A DNA stretch of 64,000 bases, from positions 1-64,000 of the forward strand of contig CADCCF010000001.1 of NCBI GenBank assembly GCA_902799835.1, given 5' to 3'. The notes under the pieces were generated by a model. The model did no database searches, was not told the origin of the DNA, and saw only the letters and a list, made by a program, of their open reading frames with translations. The translations under genes were made by a program, and so were the position numbers. This DNA comes from an uncultured Pseudomonadota bacterium. Lineage in GTDB: Bacteria > Pseudomonadota > Alphaproteobacteria > RF32 > CAG-239. This document shows, piece by piece, positions 9,756-20,111 of the stretch; within the stretch, counting starts at the first letter, position 1; each line of letters starts with the position of its first letter.

Positions 9756-9763
9756 ACTGATTG

Positions 9764-11074
9764 CTAGCATACTTTCTTAATTATACAATTTGATAAAATC
9801 GGCATTTTATCAGCAATAGTTATTAAATCGTTCAATCTTTTAGCTGCTAACTTATATTCATCTTCATTCTGAGCATGAACCACCGCTAAAGGGCGATTCT
9901 TATCAACAAATTCACCGATCTGACAAAAATCGCTATACCCGCTGGCATAATCAATTTTCTGTTCCGGCGAAGTTCTGCCGCCATGCAATTCTATAACACT
10001 AAGTCCAACTCCACGTGTATCCATTGCTGCTACATACCCAGATTCTTTTGCATACACCGGACGAACTATTTTGGCTTTAGGCAAATATTTCCAAACATCA
10101 TCACAGAAATCTTTGGGACCGCCCATCATTGCAACCATCTGGGCGAATTTCTCCAAAGCCTGCCCACTATCCAAAATTTGTTGTAATTTTACTTTAGCCT
10201 CTTCTAGAGAAGATACCAAATTGACTGACAGCAACAACTCTGCACATAATTCCATATTAATTTTATGCAGACGCTTATCGACATTAACTCCCTTAAGATA
10301 ATCAACCGCCTCTGCAACCTCCAAAGCATTACCGACACTGCCTCCCAATACTTGATTCATATCAGTCAAAACAGCTTTTGTTTTAGTACCCGCCGCATCA
10401 GCCACTCTTACTATTGACTGAGCCAAACTCTCAGCTTTTTCCAACGAAGCCATAAATGCACCATTACCGCACTTCAAATCCATTACCAAACAATCCAATC
10501 CTGCGGCTAATTTTTTTGACAATATGGAAGCCGTAATCAAATCTATCGATTCGACAGTTGCACAAACATCACGAACCGCATATATACGCTTATCTGCCGG
10601 AGCCAGATTACCGGTTTGTCCGATTATTGAGCAACCTACTTTTTTTACCACTTTACGGAACAAATCATTAGATGGTGTAGTCTGATACCCCGGAATAGAA
10701 TCAAATTTATCTAATGTGCCACCGGTATGCCCTAATCCTCTGCCCGAGATCATTGGCACAAATCCACCACAAGCGGCAACCATCGGAGCCAACATCAAAC
10801 TTATTTTATCTCCGACTCCACCTGATGAGTGTTTATCAACTATCGGACCATCTATGTCATTCCATTTCATCACATCGCCGGAATCACGCATCGCCAAAGT
10901 CAATGCAACTTTTTCTTCCTTGCTCATGCCATTCAAAAAAATTGCCATTGTCATTGCGGCAATTTGAGCATCACCTACTGTTCCATCTTTTACACCCGTT
11001 ATGAATTCTGCAATATCATCATTGTTCAATATCTGCATATCACGCTTTTTACGAATAATTTCCGATATTAGCAT
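9764..11074 (-). CDS. deoA: thymidine phosphorylase
   Basis: A 436-residue enzyme that phosphorolyses thymidine to thymine and deoxyribose 1-phosphate in nucleoside salvage. The phosphate-binding KHSSGGVGDK motif is present near the N-terminus, followed by GRGLGHTGGTLDK and the family pattern around LKCGNGAFM. Length is normal for DeoA/Pyn enzymes. I chose the ATG at 11074: a GGGGG ribosome site precedes it, and it begins just after the deoC stop, whereas an ATG 18 bp earlier would overlap deoC. It is the last gene of a cdd-deoC-deoA operon. No deoB (phosphopentomutase) is visible here. Confidence 0.93.
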   Translation of the reverse strand: MLISEIIRKKRDMQILNNDDIAEFITGVKDGTVGDAQIAAMTMAIFLNGMSKEEKVALTLAMRDSGDVMKWNDIDGPIVDKHSSGGVGDKISLMLAPMVAACGGFVPMISGRGLGHTGGTLDKFDSIPGYQTTPSNDLFRKVVKKVGCSIIGQTGNLAPADKRIYAVRDVCATVESIDLITASILSKKLAAGLDCLVMDLKCGNGAFMASLEKAESLAQSIVRVADAAGTKTKAVLTDMNQVLGGSVGNALEVAEAVDYLKGVNVDKRLHKINMELCAELLLSVNLVSSLEEAKVKLQQILDSGQALEKFAQMVAMMGGPKDFCDDVWKYLPKAKIVRPVYAKESGYVAAMDTRGVGLSVIELHGGRTSPEQKIDYASGYSDFCQIGEFVDKNRPLAVVHAQNEDEYKLAAKRLNDLITIADKMPILSNCIIKKVC

Positions 11075-11075
11075 A

Positions 11076-11804
11076 TTAATACCCCCGTTCAATTGTAATA
11101 AGTAAATCTTTAAGTAACGAGCTGGCCCCTATACGAAAATTTTCGCTTCTGACCCAATCGGAACCATTAATTCCACTGGCTAATACCAAATAACTTTTTG
11201 CATCAGCAAAAGTTTTAATCCCGCCTGAAGCCTTGAAGCCGACTTTTTTACCGCTTGCTTTGATGGTTTCCATAATAGCATTAGCCGCTTCCGGTGTCGC
11301 TGATTTTTTTGTTTTTCCGGTAGAAGTTTTTACAAAATCAGCTTCCGTCTCAATACATAACGAGGTTGCTCTCTTAATCATATTGATAGAACTAAGTTCG
11401 CCACTCTCAATAATTACTTTCATAATCTTCTTACCACAAAGTTTGCGTGCTTGGCGTAAATATTCAGATACTGACATTTCATCTCCACTCAGCAAAGATT
11501 TATATGGTAACACTATATCTAATTCGTCAGCTCCCAAAGATATTGCCGTCGGTATCTCATGATTTAGTATTTCCACATCATTTTCACCTGCAGGAAAATT
11601 AATCACCGTTGCCACTTTTAAATCTTTGTGCTGTTCTTTTACAGTCGTTATAAATCTGGGATAAACACACAATGCCGCAACATTACCATAAGGCGTATAC
11701 GCCAACTCACTAAAATCTCTAATACTTTTTGCAGTGTCATTATCATGCAACGATGTCAAATCAAGACAATTCAACAATAATTTAGCCGCTGTAACATTAT
11801 CCAT
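11076..11804 (-). CDS. deoC: deoxyribose-phosphate aldolase
   Basis: A 242-residue class I aldolase that splits deoxyribose 5-phosphate into acetaldehyde and glyceraldehyde 3-phosphate. The Schiff-base lysine is in FVKTSTG (K159), and the second conserved lysine is in GFKASGGIKT (K191). The segment ELDIVLP and the phosphate-binding C-terminal loop also fit. It is the middle gene of the salvage operon, 1 bp before deoA and 23 bp after cdd. Together the three enzymes move the sugar of pyrimidine deoxynucleosides into glycolysis. Confidence 0.93.
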   Translation of the reverse strand: MDNVTAAKLLLNCLDLTSLHDNDTAKSIRDFSELAYTPYGNVAALCVYPRFITTVKEQHKDLKVATVINFPAGENDVEILNHEIPTAISLGADELDIVLPYKSLLSGDEMSVSEYLRQARKLCGKKIMKVIIESGELSSINMIKRATSLCIETEADFVKTSTGKTKKSATPEAANAIMETIKASGKKVGFKASGGIKTFADAKSYLVLASGINGSDWVRSENFRIGASSLLKDLLITIERGY

Positions 11805-11827
11805 ATTCGCATCCTTTCTTCCAGTAA

Positions 11828-12217
11828 TTAAAACTCCCTAAAACAATATGGCAACAAATCTTCCACCTCAATTATTTTTTGGACTCCATCCTTATTAGAT
11901 AGATAAACTCTTGTGTTTTTATCAGAAAACTCAACGATTCGCTGACGGCAAGCTCCACATGGCGAAATAAGTATCCCGCTATCAGCATATACCAAAATCT
12001 CATCGATTTTATTATCCCCTCCATTCACCATAGCTGCTATCGCTCCGGCTTCAGCACAGGTTCCAACCGGATAAGACACATTTTCAACATTGCACCCCGT
12101 ATAAATCTTGCCTGATGATGCTCTAATAGCGCACCCCACCTTAAATTTCGAATAAGGAGCATATGCATTGTTTGCTGCTTTAATTGCTGCATTTACTAGA
12201 TCTGAAACTTCTTCCAT
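11828..12217 (-). CDS. cdd: cytidine deaminase
   Basis: A 129-residue homotetrameric-type cytidine/deoxycytidine deaminase. Zinc ligands are visible: TCAEAGAI (C54, with catalytic E56) and PCGAC (C87, C90). The N-terminal APYSKFKVGCA segment is typical of the short form. A clear GAGGTG ribosome site precedes the ATG. It is the first gene of the operon and feeds deoxyuridine to the downstream phosphorylase. Confidence 0.95.
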   Translation of the reverse strand: MEEVSDLVNAAIKAANNAYAPYSKFKVGCAIRASSGKIYTGCNVENVSYPVGTCAEAGAIAAMVNGGDNKIDEILVYADSGILISPCGACRQRIVEFSDKNTRVYLSNKDGVQKIIEVEDLLPYCFREF

Positions 12218-12342
12218 TTTGTCACCTCAAAATTTAAGTGTTTTTTTAATATTATCGTATTATAGTATAGTATGATTTTATTTACGATATGGCAAAGACT
12301 ATTTGTGGATAATACAAAACATATACCTATAAATGGAAGGGA

Positions 12343-15300
12343 ATGGCTGTGAAAAAAATCTTTTTTGGCATCTTTTTTATACTTTTGTTAGGCCTTGGCG
12401 GAATTACCATTTATCTCATGAATTCCGACTGGGGCGGCCAGCACAAAGACAAGATAATTGAGCAATTTCACAATTCAACCGGTAAAGTATTGCGTTTTGA
12501 TGGTTCATTAGATTTTCGTTTTTTACCATCCCCCCATCTTCACGCCAATAATGTAAAAATTTTCAATAATGAAAGCTCTCTCGATACTGCACTGGCTGAA
12601 ATTCGCAACCTTGATATTGAATTAGCCCTAAAACCGCTGATTGGTGGCGAATTTGACATAACTAAAATGGAAATAAGCGGAGTCACCTTCAATATTGACT
12701 GGGACAAAGGATTTAGCTGGCAAGATGATTTAAGTGCCGATCAGCGGCAACAAATGGAAGAAACTCGTCTGAGCCTAAACAGTGCTCTGATCAAAGATGC
12801 TGAGTTAAACTTTGAATCTGCTTCGAATAATATTGCCTTTCACCTCAACAATCTTAACGGAGAAATATCTGCGGAAAGCATGTTGGGACCATTTCATATG
12901 GAAGGAAATTATATAAATGGCACTTCGCCGGAAGGATTTGCCATGACCATCGGTCGCCTGTCTGAAACCTCAGCAACTCCTGCAAATTTAGCCATAACCC
13001 ACCCATCATCCAACAGTTATATCAGGTTTGATGGCAGTTTTCAAAATACTAACAAGGTAATCAACGGAAATATAATTATTGAATCAGATAATATCAGCAA
13101 ATTTGCCAAGGCTAATTTTGATTCCTTTCAAATCCCCGAAGAATATAACCAAAAATCAGCCTTAGGTTTTGATTTATCGCTTAATTCTCAAAATATCGCT
13201 CTTTCTAACATCGTAGTCAAATATGGCGAAAATACCTCTGGTAGCGGTAGCATACAAATGCCCCGTACAGGAGAAAATGCCGTAATCACTACTTCATTCA
13301 ATTTTGCCGACATCAACTTGGATAATTTTACAGGGCTCATTAAAGATGCCATAACTAAACTTCAAGAATTCAAAGAAATGCCAAAATACAATATTGCCGG
13401 TGAAATCAAAGCATTGCGTTTGCATTATCAAGGACAACAAATCCGTAACGCTGCTATAAATTTTGAATATAATGAAAAATTGCTTAATCTAAAAAGTGCC
13501 GAAGTTTTGCTTCCCGGTAACACCAGTATGACTTTGGCTGGTGAGATTTTTCCACTTGAAGGAGCATTGCATTATAAAGGATCTACCAATGTGCGTACCG
13601 ACAACCTGATGCAACTGCTTAAATGGTTAAAAATTGATCCTCAGCAAATAACTCCCTCCGTTTACAAAAACTTGGTATTAGATGCCAAATTTTCCGGCAA
13701 TTTGAATCGCATCCAAGTTGCTCCTTTCAAACTTACACTCGATAAAAGCACTATCAGCGGTGAGGCTGGTTTAATTCTTGGTGACAGAAAAGATATGATA
13801 ATTATTGCTCAAGCCGATACTATCAATTTCGACAATTACATCACGCCTCTTCCTGACGAGATAAAGAAAAAAAGTTGGCTTGAACGCATCTTATACCGCT
13901 TTAATCAAACTCAACTTCTTAATGATATAGACTTGGTTGTCGATAGTAAGGCTGACCTCATCATCTATGAAAGCATGCCTTTTGAAAAAGTTGCCCTCAA
14001 AGGTAATATTCTCAACAAAGCAGCTGAAATTGAAAATTTGAGTATTGATAAGATAGCCAACACCAAGGTAACACTTCAAGGTAAATTGTCAGGATTTGGA
14101 AACACTCCCCAACTCGAAAATTTCAATTACAATATCAACTGCAATGATATAACCTCGCTTATAAACAAGCTTGAACTTAAAGTTCCTAACCTGGACTACA
14201 AGCGTTTCAATCACTTAACTGCTGTCGGAAACATTAACGGATCTATGAGTGAATCCGGCATTAATACCAATATTTCAATCGGCAATTTGCAAGCTGAATA
14301 TGCCGGTAAAATTACTCATACTGAAAACGCTACAAATTTGGATGGCAAACTTGTCTTAAAACACCCAAATTTTAACAATTTCCTATCTAACATACAATCT
14401 CCCTATGAACCAAATGGCGAAAACCTAGGCTTATTACAATTTTCTGCTAACATCAAAGGGAATTCCGATGCTTTTGACATCACGGATATAGATCTTAACA
14501 TCGGACAAGTTAACGCACAGGGTAATCTATCTTATGAAAAAAACAACGGACAATCTTATTTTACCGCCCAAGTTAAAAGCAATCACTTAGATGTCAGTAA
14601 ATTTTTACAAAAAAGCAAATCATCTGCCATTACCAAAGGAACTTCATCCGGCGGTGCCTCTGCTTTTTTGGCTCGCCCCAACACCTCGGAAGCGATTTTC
14701 GATTACACCCCTTATACCTCAGGAAATCTTAAAGCTGATATTGATATCAATGAATTAATACTGCAAAATTGGCTCCTCAAAGAAGCTAAATTCAATTTAG
14801 AAAAGCTCAACAGCACTCTGTCTGTAAAAGACTTTACCGGAACTTATAATAACACTCCAATCAAAAGTGAAATAGTCATAAATATGGATAACAGTCCGAC
14901 GCTCACTTGGAACGGCTCAATCAAGGATGCTCCTCTTAATAATTTTGAATTTGCCGGAAAAACCTACGGCCTGCGTGATGGAACATTCTCTAGCTCATGG
15001 AATTTATCATCATCTGCTGAAAGTTTAGCCAAATTTTGGAGCAATCTGAAAGGATCAGCCGAATTACGAGCTACATCTCCTGTGGTCTTAGGTATAGACA
15101 CCGCCACCATCTACAACGATCTCTTAAAAAGAGAAAATAATGACGGCTTATCTGAAAAAGTGCGCGGCTCTCTTAAAAGTGGCAACTCACAATTCAAAGA
15201 ATTTATCGGTCACTTAAATATAAGTGATGGCAAATTCAGTCTAGCCGATACAACCCTTTCCGGTGATAATTTAAAAATAAAAATATATGGCGACGGCAAC

Positions 15301-16452
15301 TTAACCGATTGGACAATGAATACAATTTTTAATGCCAAATTCGATGAACCGCAATATTTACCCGAATTTTCATTCATACTAAAAGACAGCATTGCCGATC
15401 CGACAGTCGATGTTAACGTAGATTCTCTGGTAAAATTCTATAAATCCAAAGTTGAAATGAAAGAAGCTGAAGCGATCAAGATTGTCGAAGATGAGAAAAA
15501 TCAACGCGTTGACGCCTGGAACGAACAGAAAAAAATATCAGATGAATTAATTGCTGATGCTCGAAATGTGTTAGAAAAAGATATTGATGCGAAAATTCAA
15601 ACTGCATTCAGTGAAAAATCTACCGTCAGATATTCTGCCCTTAAACAGGAATTAGCCAATGTTCTCGCTTCATTAGCCGAAAAAATGTCTGCTTTTGATA
15701 TCGAAAATCTCCAAGATGCCGACATTATCAAAGCCGATGAAATAAATAAATCTTATAAACAATCCATTCAGGATATGTCCGCCAAGGTTAATGAGATATA
15801 CGCTGATGATGTAAAAATACAGCTAGAATCTTACACCAATCAAATTACCGAAGAATATAATTTATTGAAACAATTAATCTTCAGTTATAACAGTTCATTA
15901 GAAAAATATAGAGAACGTTTAGCTGATATAAAAACCAGTTATTCGCTTAACGAAGACAGTGAATTTCAACATCGCAAAGATGAAATTTCTACTAAAATTG
16001 CCTTTTTAGAAAAGCTTAACAATGATGCTGCCGTTATAAAAAATAACATTCCCTCAATACCTGCGGCCAATTATGAAAAGGTCAATACCGAGCTAAACGA
16101 TATTCTAAGCAAAATGCAAGAAGGTCGTGACGAGCTAAGAAATACTATTGATGCCTTTGATAAAATGGAAACTCAAAAAATCGATGAAGTTATAAACATA
16201 TATCGTGACCAAATCGAAAAAGAAGAAAATTCACGCTTAATCAAAGAAAATACCGGCAGTATAAGTATCAAAAAGACTGGACAAACTGTAAAAGTATCGC
16301 GCGATTTGGAAGAAATTAAGAATGCCTCCAAAGATATCAATCAGGAAAAAGTTCGAGTATTAGATTTTACTAAACAGAAAATTGATACCGAACCTGAACC
16401 ACAACCTAAGGTGGGCGTTGTGAAAAAAGGAAGCAATCGTATTGCAAATTAA
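12343..16452 (+). CDS. giant AsmA-family protein with C-terminal coiled coil
   Basis: A 1369-residue protein anchored by one N-terminal membrane helix (about residues 5-26), then a periplasmic body that begins like AsmA (a segment of the KVLRFDGSLDFRFLP type) and contains repeated beta-rich stretches. An AsmA C-terminal-like part lies at about 840-1030. The last 330 residues or so are highly charged and predicted coiled coil, an extension not usual in AsmA. AsmA-like proteins are bridge-type proteins linked to lipid transport to the outer membrane. The ATG at 12343 lies only 1 bp from GGAAGGG; a GTG at 12349 has better spacing and may be the real start. Confidence 0.75.
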   Translation: MAVKKIFFGIFFILLLGLGGITIYLMNSDWGGQHKDKIIEQFHNSTGKVLRFDGSLDFRFLPSPHLHANNVKIFNNESSLDTALAEIRNLDIELALKPLIGGEFDITKMEISGVTFNIDWDKGFSWQDDLSADQRQQMEETRLSLNSALIKDAELNFESASNNIAFHLNNLNGEISAESMLGPFHMEGNYINGTSPEGFAMTIGRLSETSATPANLAITHPSSNSYIRFDGSFQNTNKVINGNIIIESDNISKFAKANFDSFQIPEEYNQKSALGFDLSLNSQNIALSNIVVKYGENTSGSGSIQMPRTGENAVITTSFNFADINLDNFTGLIKDAITKLQEFKEMPKYNIAGEIKALRLHYQGQQIRNAAINFEYNEKLLNLKSAEVLLPGNTSMTLAGEIFPLEGALHYKGSTNVRTDNLMQLLKWLKIDPQQITPSVYKNLVLDAKFSGNLNRIQVAPFKLTLDKSTISGEAGLILGDRKDMIIIAQADTINFDNYITPLPDEIKKKSWLERILYRFNQTQLLNDIDLVVDSKADLIIYESMPFEKVALKGNILNKAAEIENLSIDKIANTKVTLQGKLSGFGNTPQLENFNYNINCNDITSLINKLELKVPNLDYKRFNHLTAVGNINGSMSESGINTNISIGNLQAEYAGKITHTENATNLDGKLVLKHPNFNNFLSNIQSPYEPNGENLGLLQFSANIKGNSDAFDITDIDLNIGQVNAQGNLSYEKNNGQSYFTAQVKSNHLDVSKFLQKSKSSAITKGTSSGGASAFLARPNTSEAIFDYTPYTSGNLKADIDINELILQNWLLKEAKFNLEKLNSTLSVKDFTGTYNNTPIKSEIVINMDNSPTLTWNGSIKDAPLNNFEFAGKTYGLRDGTFSSSWNLSSSAESLAKFWSNLKGSAELRATSPVVLGIDTATIYNDLLKRENNDGLSEKVRGSLKSGNSQFKEFIGHLNISDGKFSLADTTLSGDNLKIKIYGDGNLTDWTMNTIFNAKFDEPQYLPEFSFILKDSIADPTVDVNVDSLVKFYKSKVEMKEAEAIKIVEDEKNQRVDAWNEQKKISDELIADARNVLEKDIDAKIQTAFSEKSTVRYSALKQELANVLASLAEKMSAFDIENLQDADIIKADEINKSYKQSIQDMSAKVNEIYADDVKIQLESYTNQITEEYNLLKQLIFSYNSSLEKYRERLADIKTSYSLNEDSEFQHRKDEISTKIAFLEKLNNDAAVIKNNIPSIPAANYEKVNTELNDILSKMQEGRDELRNTIDAFDKMETQKIDEVINIYRDQIEKEENSRLIKENTGSISIKKTGQTVKVSRDLEEIKNASKDINQEKVRVLDFTKQKIDTEPEPQPKVGVVKKGSNRIAN

Positions 16453-16512
16453 TTCAACCGTTATATCTTAGCATATATAATAATGTTATGTTTTTTATGA
16501 AAGGAACAGCAA

Positions 16513-17400
16513 ATGAAAAAACCTGAAGTGTGCATCCTTCCTGTAGCAGGATTATCAACACGTAATCTTCCGGCAACCAAAGTATTGCACAAAGGTTTCT
16601 TAACCTTACATAGCAAGCCTATTATCCAATATGCAGTCGATGCTTGTAAGGAAATTGGCATTAAAGAAATTGTATTCATATATTCAGACCAATCCTGCAA
16701 ACATTTATTTGAAAATTATTACAAACCATACCCTTGGTTAGAAAATCACTTGCGCGAGAAGAATAAATTAGATCTCTTGAAATCATTACAAGAAATTATT
16801 CCCGAAGGAATGAAATTCTCATTTGCTGAACAATCTCAACCTTTGGGCAATGGTCATGCCATTTTGATGGCCAAAGACATTGTCGGCGATCGTGACTTTG
16901 TGGTTATGTGGGTGGACGATGTTTACATCAATTTGCATGGTAAAGGTGTCTTGGCTCAGCTTTTGGATGTTTATGAAAAAGAAGGCGGCATGGTCGAAAA
17001 TATTATGGAGTTTCCAAGGGAGCAATTGGTACGTTATGGCGTTCTTTCCGGCGCTGTCCGCGAAGGTAAAATCGTTCATGCCAAAGGCAAAATTGAGAAA
17101 CCTAAACTGGAAGACGTTCCCTCCAATTATGCCTCTATGGGACCGTATATTTTGCCTAACGCCATTATGGATGTCTTACCCGAGGTTAAAAAAGGCACCA
17201 ATGGCGAGATTAACTTGGCTGATGCCATGGGCTTGGCTGCCGAGCGTGGCATGAAACTGACCGGCGTTTTGTGCGATGGTTTGCGTTTTGATTGCGGCAC
17301 CAACAAAGATCTTGAAAAAGCTAACTTGAAATTGTCTTTGATGGAAGATCCTGACTTGCGCTCATATTGTCGCGATTTGTTAGATACTATGTTCGTGTAG
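16513..17400 (+). CDS. galU: UTP-glucose-1-phosphate uridylyltransferase
   Basis: A 295-residue nucleotidyltransferase making UDP-glucose for envelope polysaccharides. The nucleotide-binding signature appears as PVAGLSTRNLPATK, where most GalU proteins have GAGLGTR; the second glycine is Ser and the residue after TR is Asn, a modest departure. Further support comes from SKPIIQYAVD, EQSQPLGNGHAI and the late RFDCGTNKD segment. A GAAAGGAA ribosome site precedes the ATG. It is a single-gene unit ending in its own terminator. Confidence 0.88.
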   Translation: MKKPEVCILPVAGLSTRNLPATKVLHKGFLTLHSKPIIQYAVDACKEIGIKEIVFIYSDQSCKHLFENYYKPYPWLENHLREKNKLDLLKSLQEIIPEGMKFSFAEQSQPLGNGHAILMAKDIVGDRDFVVMWVDDVYINLHGKGVLAQLLDVYEKEGGMVENIMEFPREQLVRYGVLSGAVREGKIVHAKGKIEKPKLEDVPSNYASMGPYILPNAIMDVLPEVKKGTNGEINLADAMGLAAERGMKLTGVLCDGLRFDCGTNKDLEKANLKLSLMEDPDLRSYCRDLLDTMFV

Positions 17401-17420
17401 TCTTGCAACAAAAAATTTCT

Positions 17421-17455
17421 TAAAAGCCATGCTGCCTTGCATGGCTTTTATTTTA
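17421..17455 (+). terminator. terminator of galU
   Basis: Stem TAAAAGCCATGC / GCATGGCTTTTA around a 6-base loop, followed by TTTTA. Confidence 0.8.
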
Positions 17456-17580
17456 CAAAAAAACTCTTGCATTATAAAAAAATATCATCTATATTCCGCT
17501 CAACTTGTGATGATTCTTACGAGTCTGTCAAGGATATGCACGGGTATTTATGAAGGTAGTATCTGTGAAGAGTTTTATCG

Positions 17581-17598
17581 GGCTTGCCCTTGCAAGCC
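17581..17598 (+). promoter_or_regulatory. hairpin in the rplQ leader
   Basis: GGCTTGC-CCTT-GCAAGCC forms a perfect 7-bp stem 24 bp before the rplQ ATG, just upstream of the ribosome site. It may influence L17 translation; no family of leader is recognised. Confidence 0.35.
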
Positions 17599-17622
17599 AG
17601 TAGCAAATGAAAGGAAAATGCC

Positions 17623-18189
17623 ATGAGACATGGAATGAAACAGAAAAAATTGAACATGGACACCAATGCCCGCAAGGCTTTGTTCTCCAATTTAACTGCC
17701 GCTGTATTGCGTCATGAACAAATCAAAATCACTTTGCCCAGAGCTAAGGTTTTGCGCACTTTTGTTGACAATATGATTACCTTGGGCAAAAAAGGTCAAT
17801 TGAACAATCGCCGTCAGGCATTGTCTTTCTTGCGTGATGAAGAGGTTGTTGCAAAATTGTTCTCAACTTTAGCCGAACGCTACAAAAACCGCAATGGCGG
17901 TTACACTCGCGTTCTGCATGCCGGTTATCGTTATGGCGATTGTGCCGAAATGGCCATCATTGAGTTGGTTGACCGTGATGTTAATGCCAAAGGCGCTGCC
18001 GATTTAGCCAGAGTAGCTGCTGAAAAAGCTGCCGCTGCTGAAGCTGAAAAAGCCGCTTCTGCCGAAGTTGCTAAAGAAGAGAAAAAGGCTGAAAAGAAAG
18101 AAAAAGCCGAAAAGAAGGAATCGGCCAAAAAAGCAACTGCTGAAAAGAAAACTACAGCTAAAAAATCAACCAAAAAATCAGCTGAGTAA
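17623..18189 (+). CDS. rplQ: large ribosomal subunit protein bL17 with long Ala/Lys tail
   Basis: A 188-residue L17. Residues 1-120 match the family throughout (MRHGMKQKKLNMDTNARKAL, then the YRYGDCAEMAIIELVDR ending). A further 65 or so residues form an Ala/Lys/Glu-rich, histone-like tail absent from compact L17 proteins. An AAGGAA ribosome site precedes the ATG. The gene normally follows rpoA at the end of the alpha operon; here it is preceded by galU with its terminator and followed by its own terminator, so it is a separate unit. Confidence 0.95.
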   Translation: MRHGMKQKKLNMDTNARKALFSNLTAAVLRHEQIKITLPRAKVLRTFVDNMITLGKKGQLNNRRQALSFLRDEEVVAKLFSTLAERYKNRNGGYTRVLHAGYRYGDCAEMAIIELVDRDVNAKGAADLARVAAEKAAAAEAEKAASAEVAKEEKKAEKKEKAEKKESAKKATAEKKTTAKKSTKKSAE

Positions 18190-18209
18190 TTTTTCATCAA
18201 AGCAATTCA

Positions 18210-18240
18210 AGGGCAAGGTTTTATCCTTGCTCTTTTTTTG
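18210..18240 (+). terminator. terminator of rplQ
   Basis: GGGCAAGG / CCTTGCTC stem (one G-T pair) with a TTTTTTT tract. Confidence 0.85.
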
Positions 18241-18307
18241 TTGCTTTTCCCTTACTATTCCCTTATATTGCAGCTCAAGAACAAATCTTTAATTTATGGA
18301 GTTTGAC

Positions 18308-19987
18308 ATGGCAGCAGTCCAATATGTTTTTGTAATGCAAAACTTAACCAAAGTTTTTCCCGGTGGTAAAGAACTGTTTAAGGGAATTACCCTGTCATTT
18401 TTACCCGGTGCCAAAATCGGCGTTTTGGGTGTCAATGGTGCCGGTAAGTCAACTCTTTTAAAAATTATGGCCGGTGTCGATAAGGATTTTAATGGTGAAG
18501 CTTGGGCTGCCGAAGGCGTAAAAGTTGGCTACTTGGAACAAGAGCCTAAACTCGATCCGTCTAAAAATGTTATGGAAAACATCATGGATGGCTTGGGTGA
18601 AACCCGCGATTTGCTCAAAAAATATGAGGAAGTTTCTGCTCGTTTTGCCGAAGAGATGACCGATGATGAAATGAATGCTCTGATTGAAGAGCAAGCTGCC
18701 TTACAGGAAAAAATTGACGCTTGTAATGGTTGGGATTTGGAACGCACTATTGAAATTGCCATGGATGCCTTGCGTTGCCCGCCGTCAGATGCTGATGTTA
18801 CCAAACTCTCCGGTGGTGAAAAACGCCGTGTTGCCTTATGTCGTCTGTTATTGCAACAACCTGATATGTTGCTGCTTGATGAGCCGACCAACCACCTGGA
18901 TGCCGAATCAGTTGCTTGGCTTGAGCATCACCTCAAAGACTATAAAGGCACCGTTGTTATGGTCACTCACGACCGTTATTTCTTGGACAATGTAACCGGA
19001 TGGATTTTGGAGCTTGACCGCGGACAGGGTATTCCTTATGAGGGCAATTATTCATCATGGTTACAACAAAAGCAAAAACGCTTAGAGCAAGAGGCTAGAG
19101 AAGAAACCGCTCGTCAGCGCGTTTTGGCCAACGAATTGGAATGGATTCAGAAGAACCCCAAAGCCCGTCAGGCCAAGTCCAAGGCACGTATCAGTGCTTA
19201 TGATGAACTGCTCAATCAGGCACAAAAGGAAAAAATTACCACCGCCAACATCACGATTCCGATGACTGAGCGCTTAGGTGATTTGGTTATTGAAGCCGAA
19301 CATATCACCAAAGGCTATGGCGATAAGATTTTGATTGACGATTTGTCTTTCCGTATCCCTAAGGGCGCGATTGTCGGCATTATCGGTCCCAACGGTGCCG
19401 GCAAAACTACATTATTCCGCATGATTACCGGTCAGGAAAAACCCGATTCGGGCACAATTCGCCTTGGTGATACGGTTGACTTAGGCTATGTTGACCAAAC
19501 TCGTGATGAGCTTGATCCCAACAAAAATGTTTGGGAAGAGATTTCTGACGGCCTGGATATGGTCACTTTAGGCAAAACCGAAGTTCCCTCACGTGCTTAT
19601 GTCGGACAATTCAACTTCAAAGGCTCCGATCAACAAAAGAAAGTAGGCCAGCTCTCCGGCGGTGAGCGCAACCGTGTTCACTTGGCCAAAATGCTTAAAA
19701 AAGGCGCCAATGTTATTCTGCTTGACGAACCGACCAATGACTTGGATGTTGATACTTTGCGCTCATTGGAAGAGGGTATTATGAACTATCCCGGCTGTGT
19801 CTTGGTAACTTCACACGACCGCTGGTTTTTGGATAGATTGGCCACCCATATTTTGGCTTATGAGGATAATGGTCATGTTGAGTGGTTTGAAGGCAACTTC
19901 GAAGATTATGAAAAAGACAAGATTCGCCGTCTCGGTGAAGATGCGGTCAAACCCCACCGCACTAGGTATAAAACCTTAACCCGATAA
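18308..19987 (+). CDS. ettA: energy-dependent translational throttle protein EttA (ABC-F)
   Basis: A 559-residue cytosolic ABC-F ATPase with two ABC domains and no membrane segment. Walker A motifs GVNGAGKST and GPNGAGKTT, signatures LSGGEKRR and LSGGERNR, and both Walker [12 protein letters not shown] / [10 protein letters not shown] are present. The linker between the domains carries the charged tRNA-interaction stretch ([17 protein letters not shown]). EttA binds the ribosomal E site and gates the first elongation step according to energy state. The start at 18308 is chosen because GGAG lies 6 bp upstream and the protein then begins like EttA homologues; an ATG 12 bp earlier has no ribosome site. 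Confidence 0.93.
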   Translation: MAAVQYVFVMQNLTKVFPGGKELFKGITLSFLPGAKIGVLGVNGAGKSTLLKIMAGVDKDFNGEAWAAEGVKVGYLEQEPKLDPSKNVMENIMDGLGETRDLLKKYEEVSARFAEEMTDDEMNALIEEQAALQEKIDACNGWDLERTIEIAMDALRCPPSDADVTKLSGGEKRRVALCRLLLQQPDMLLLDEPTNHLDAESVAWLEHHLKDYKGTVVMVTHDRYFLDNVTGWILELDRGQGIPYEGNYSSWLQQKQKRLEQEAREETARQRVLANELEWIQKNPKARQAKSKARISAYDELLNQAQKEKITTANITIPMTERLGDLVIEAEHITKGYGDKILIDDLSFRIPKGAIVGIIGPNGAGKTTLFRMITGQEKPDSGTIRLGDTVDLGYVDQTRDELDPNKNVWEEISDGLDMVTLGKTEVPSRAYVGQFNFKGSDQQKKVGQLSGGERNRVHLAKMLKKGANVILLDEPTNDLDVDTLRSLEEGIMNYPGCVLVTSHDRWFLDRLATHILAYEDNGHVEWFEGNFEDYEKDKIRRLGEDAVKPHRTRYKTLTR

Positions 19988-19993
19988 TTTTTC

Positions 19994-20025
19994 AATCCGC
20001 CTCAACTTAAAGGCGGATTTTTTTA
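19994..20025 (+). terminator. terminator of ettA
   Basis: AATCCGCC / GGCGGATT stem, 10-base loop and T run. Confidence 0.85.
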
Positions 20026-20038
20026 TTGCATTTTTTAC

Positions 20039-20067
20039 TTGCATTTTAGACAAAAATATGGTCTAAT
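20039..20067 (+). promoter_or_regulatory. promoter of orphan gene 20112 with spacer element
   Basis: TTGCAT, 17-bp spacer, TCTAAT. The spacer holds TTTAGACAAAAA (20045-20056), the reverse complement of the TTTTTGTCTAAA element found between -35 and -10 of four other orphan genes. Confidence 0.55.
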
Positions 20068-20111
20068 GGCTCTTGAAAAATATAATTGTTAAATAATAAA
20101 AAATAAAAAAG

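Noticed and set aside
16461-16700. Minus-strand open frame over the galU start
   Set aside because: Antisense shadow of galU with no ribosome site or sensible composition.
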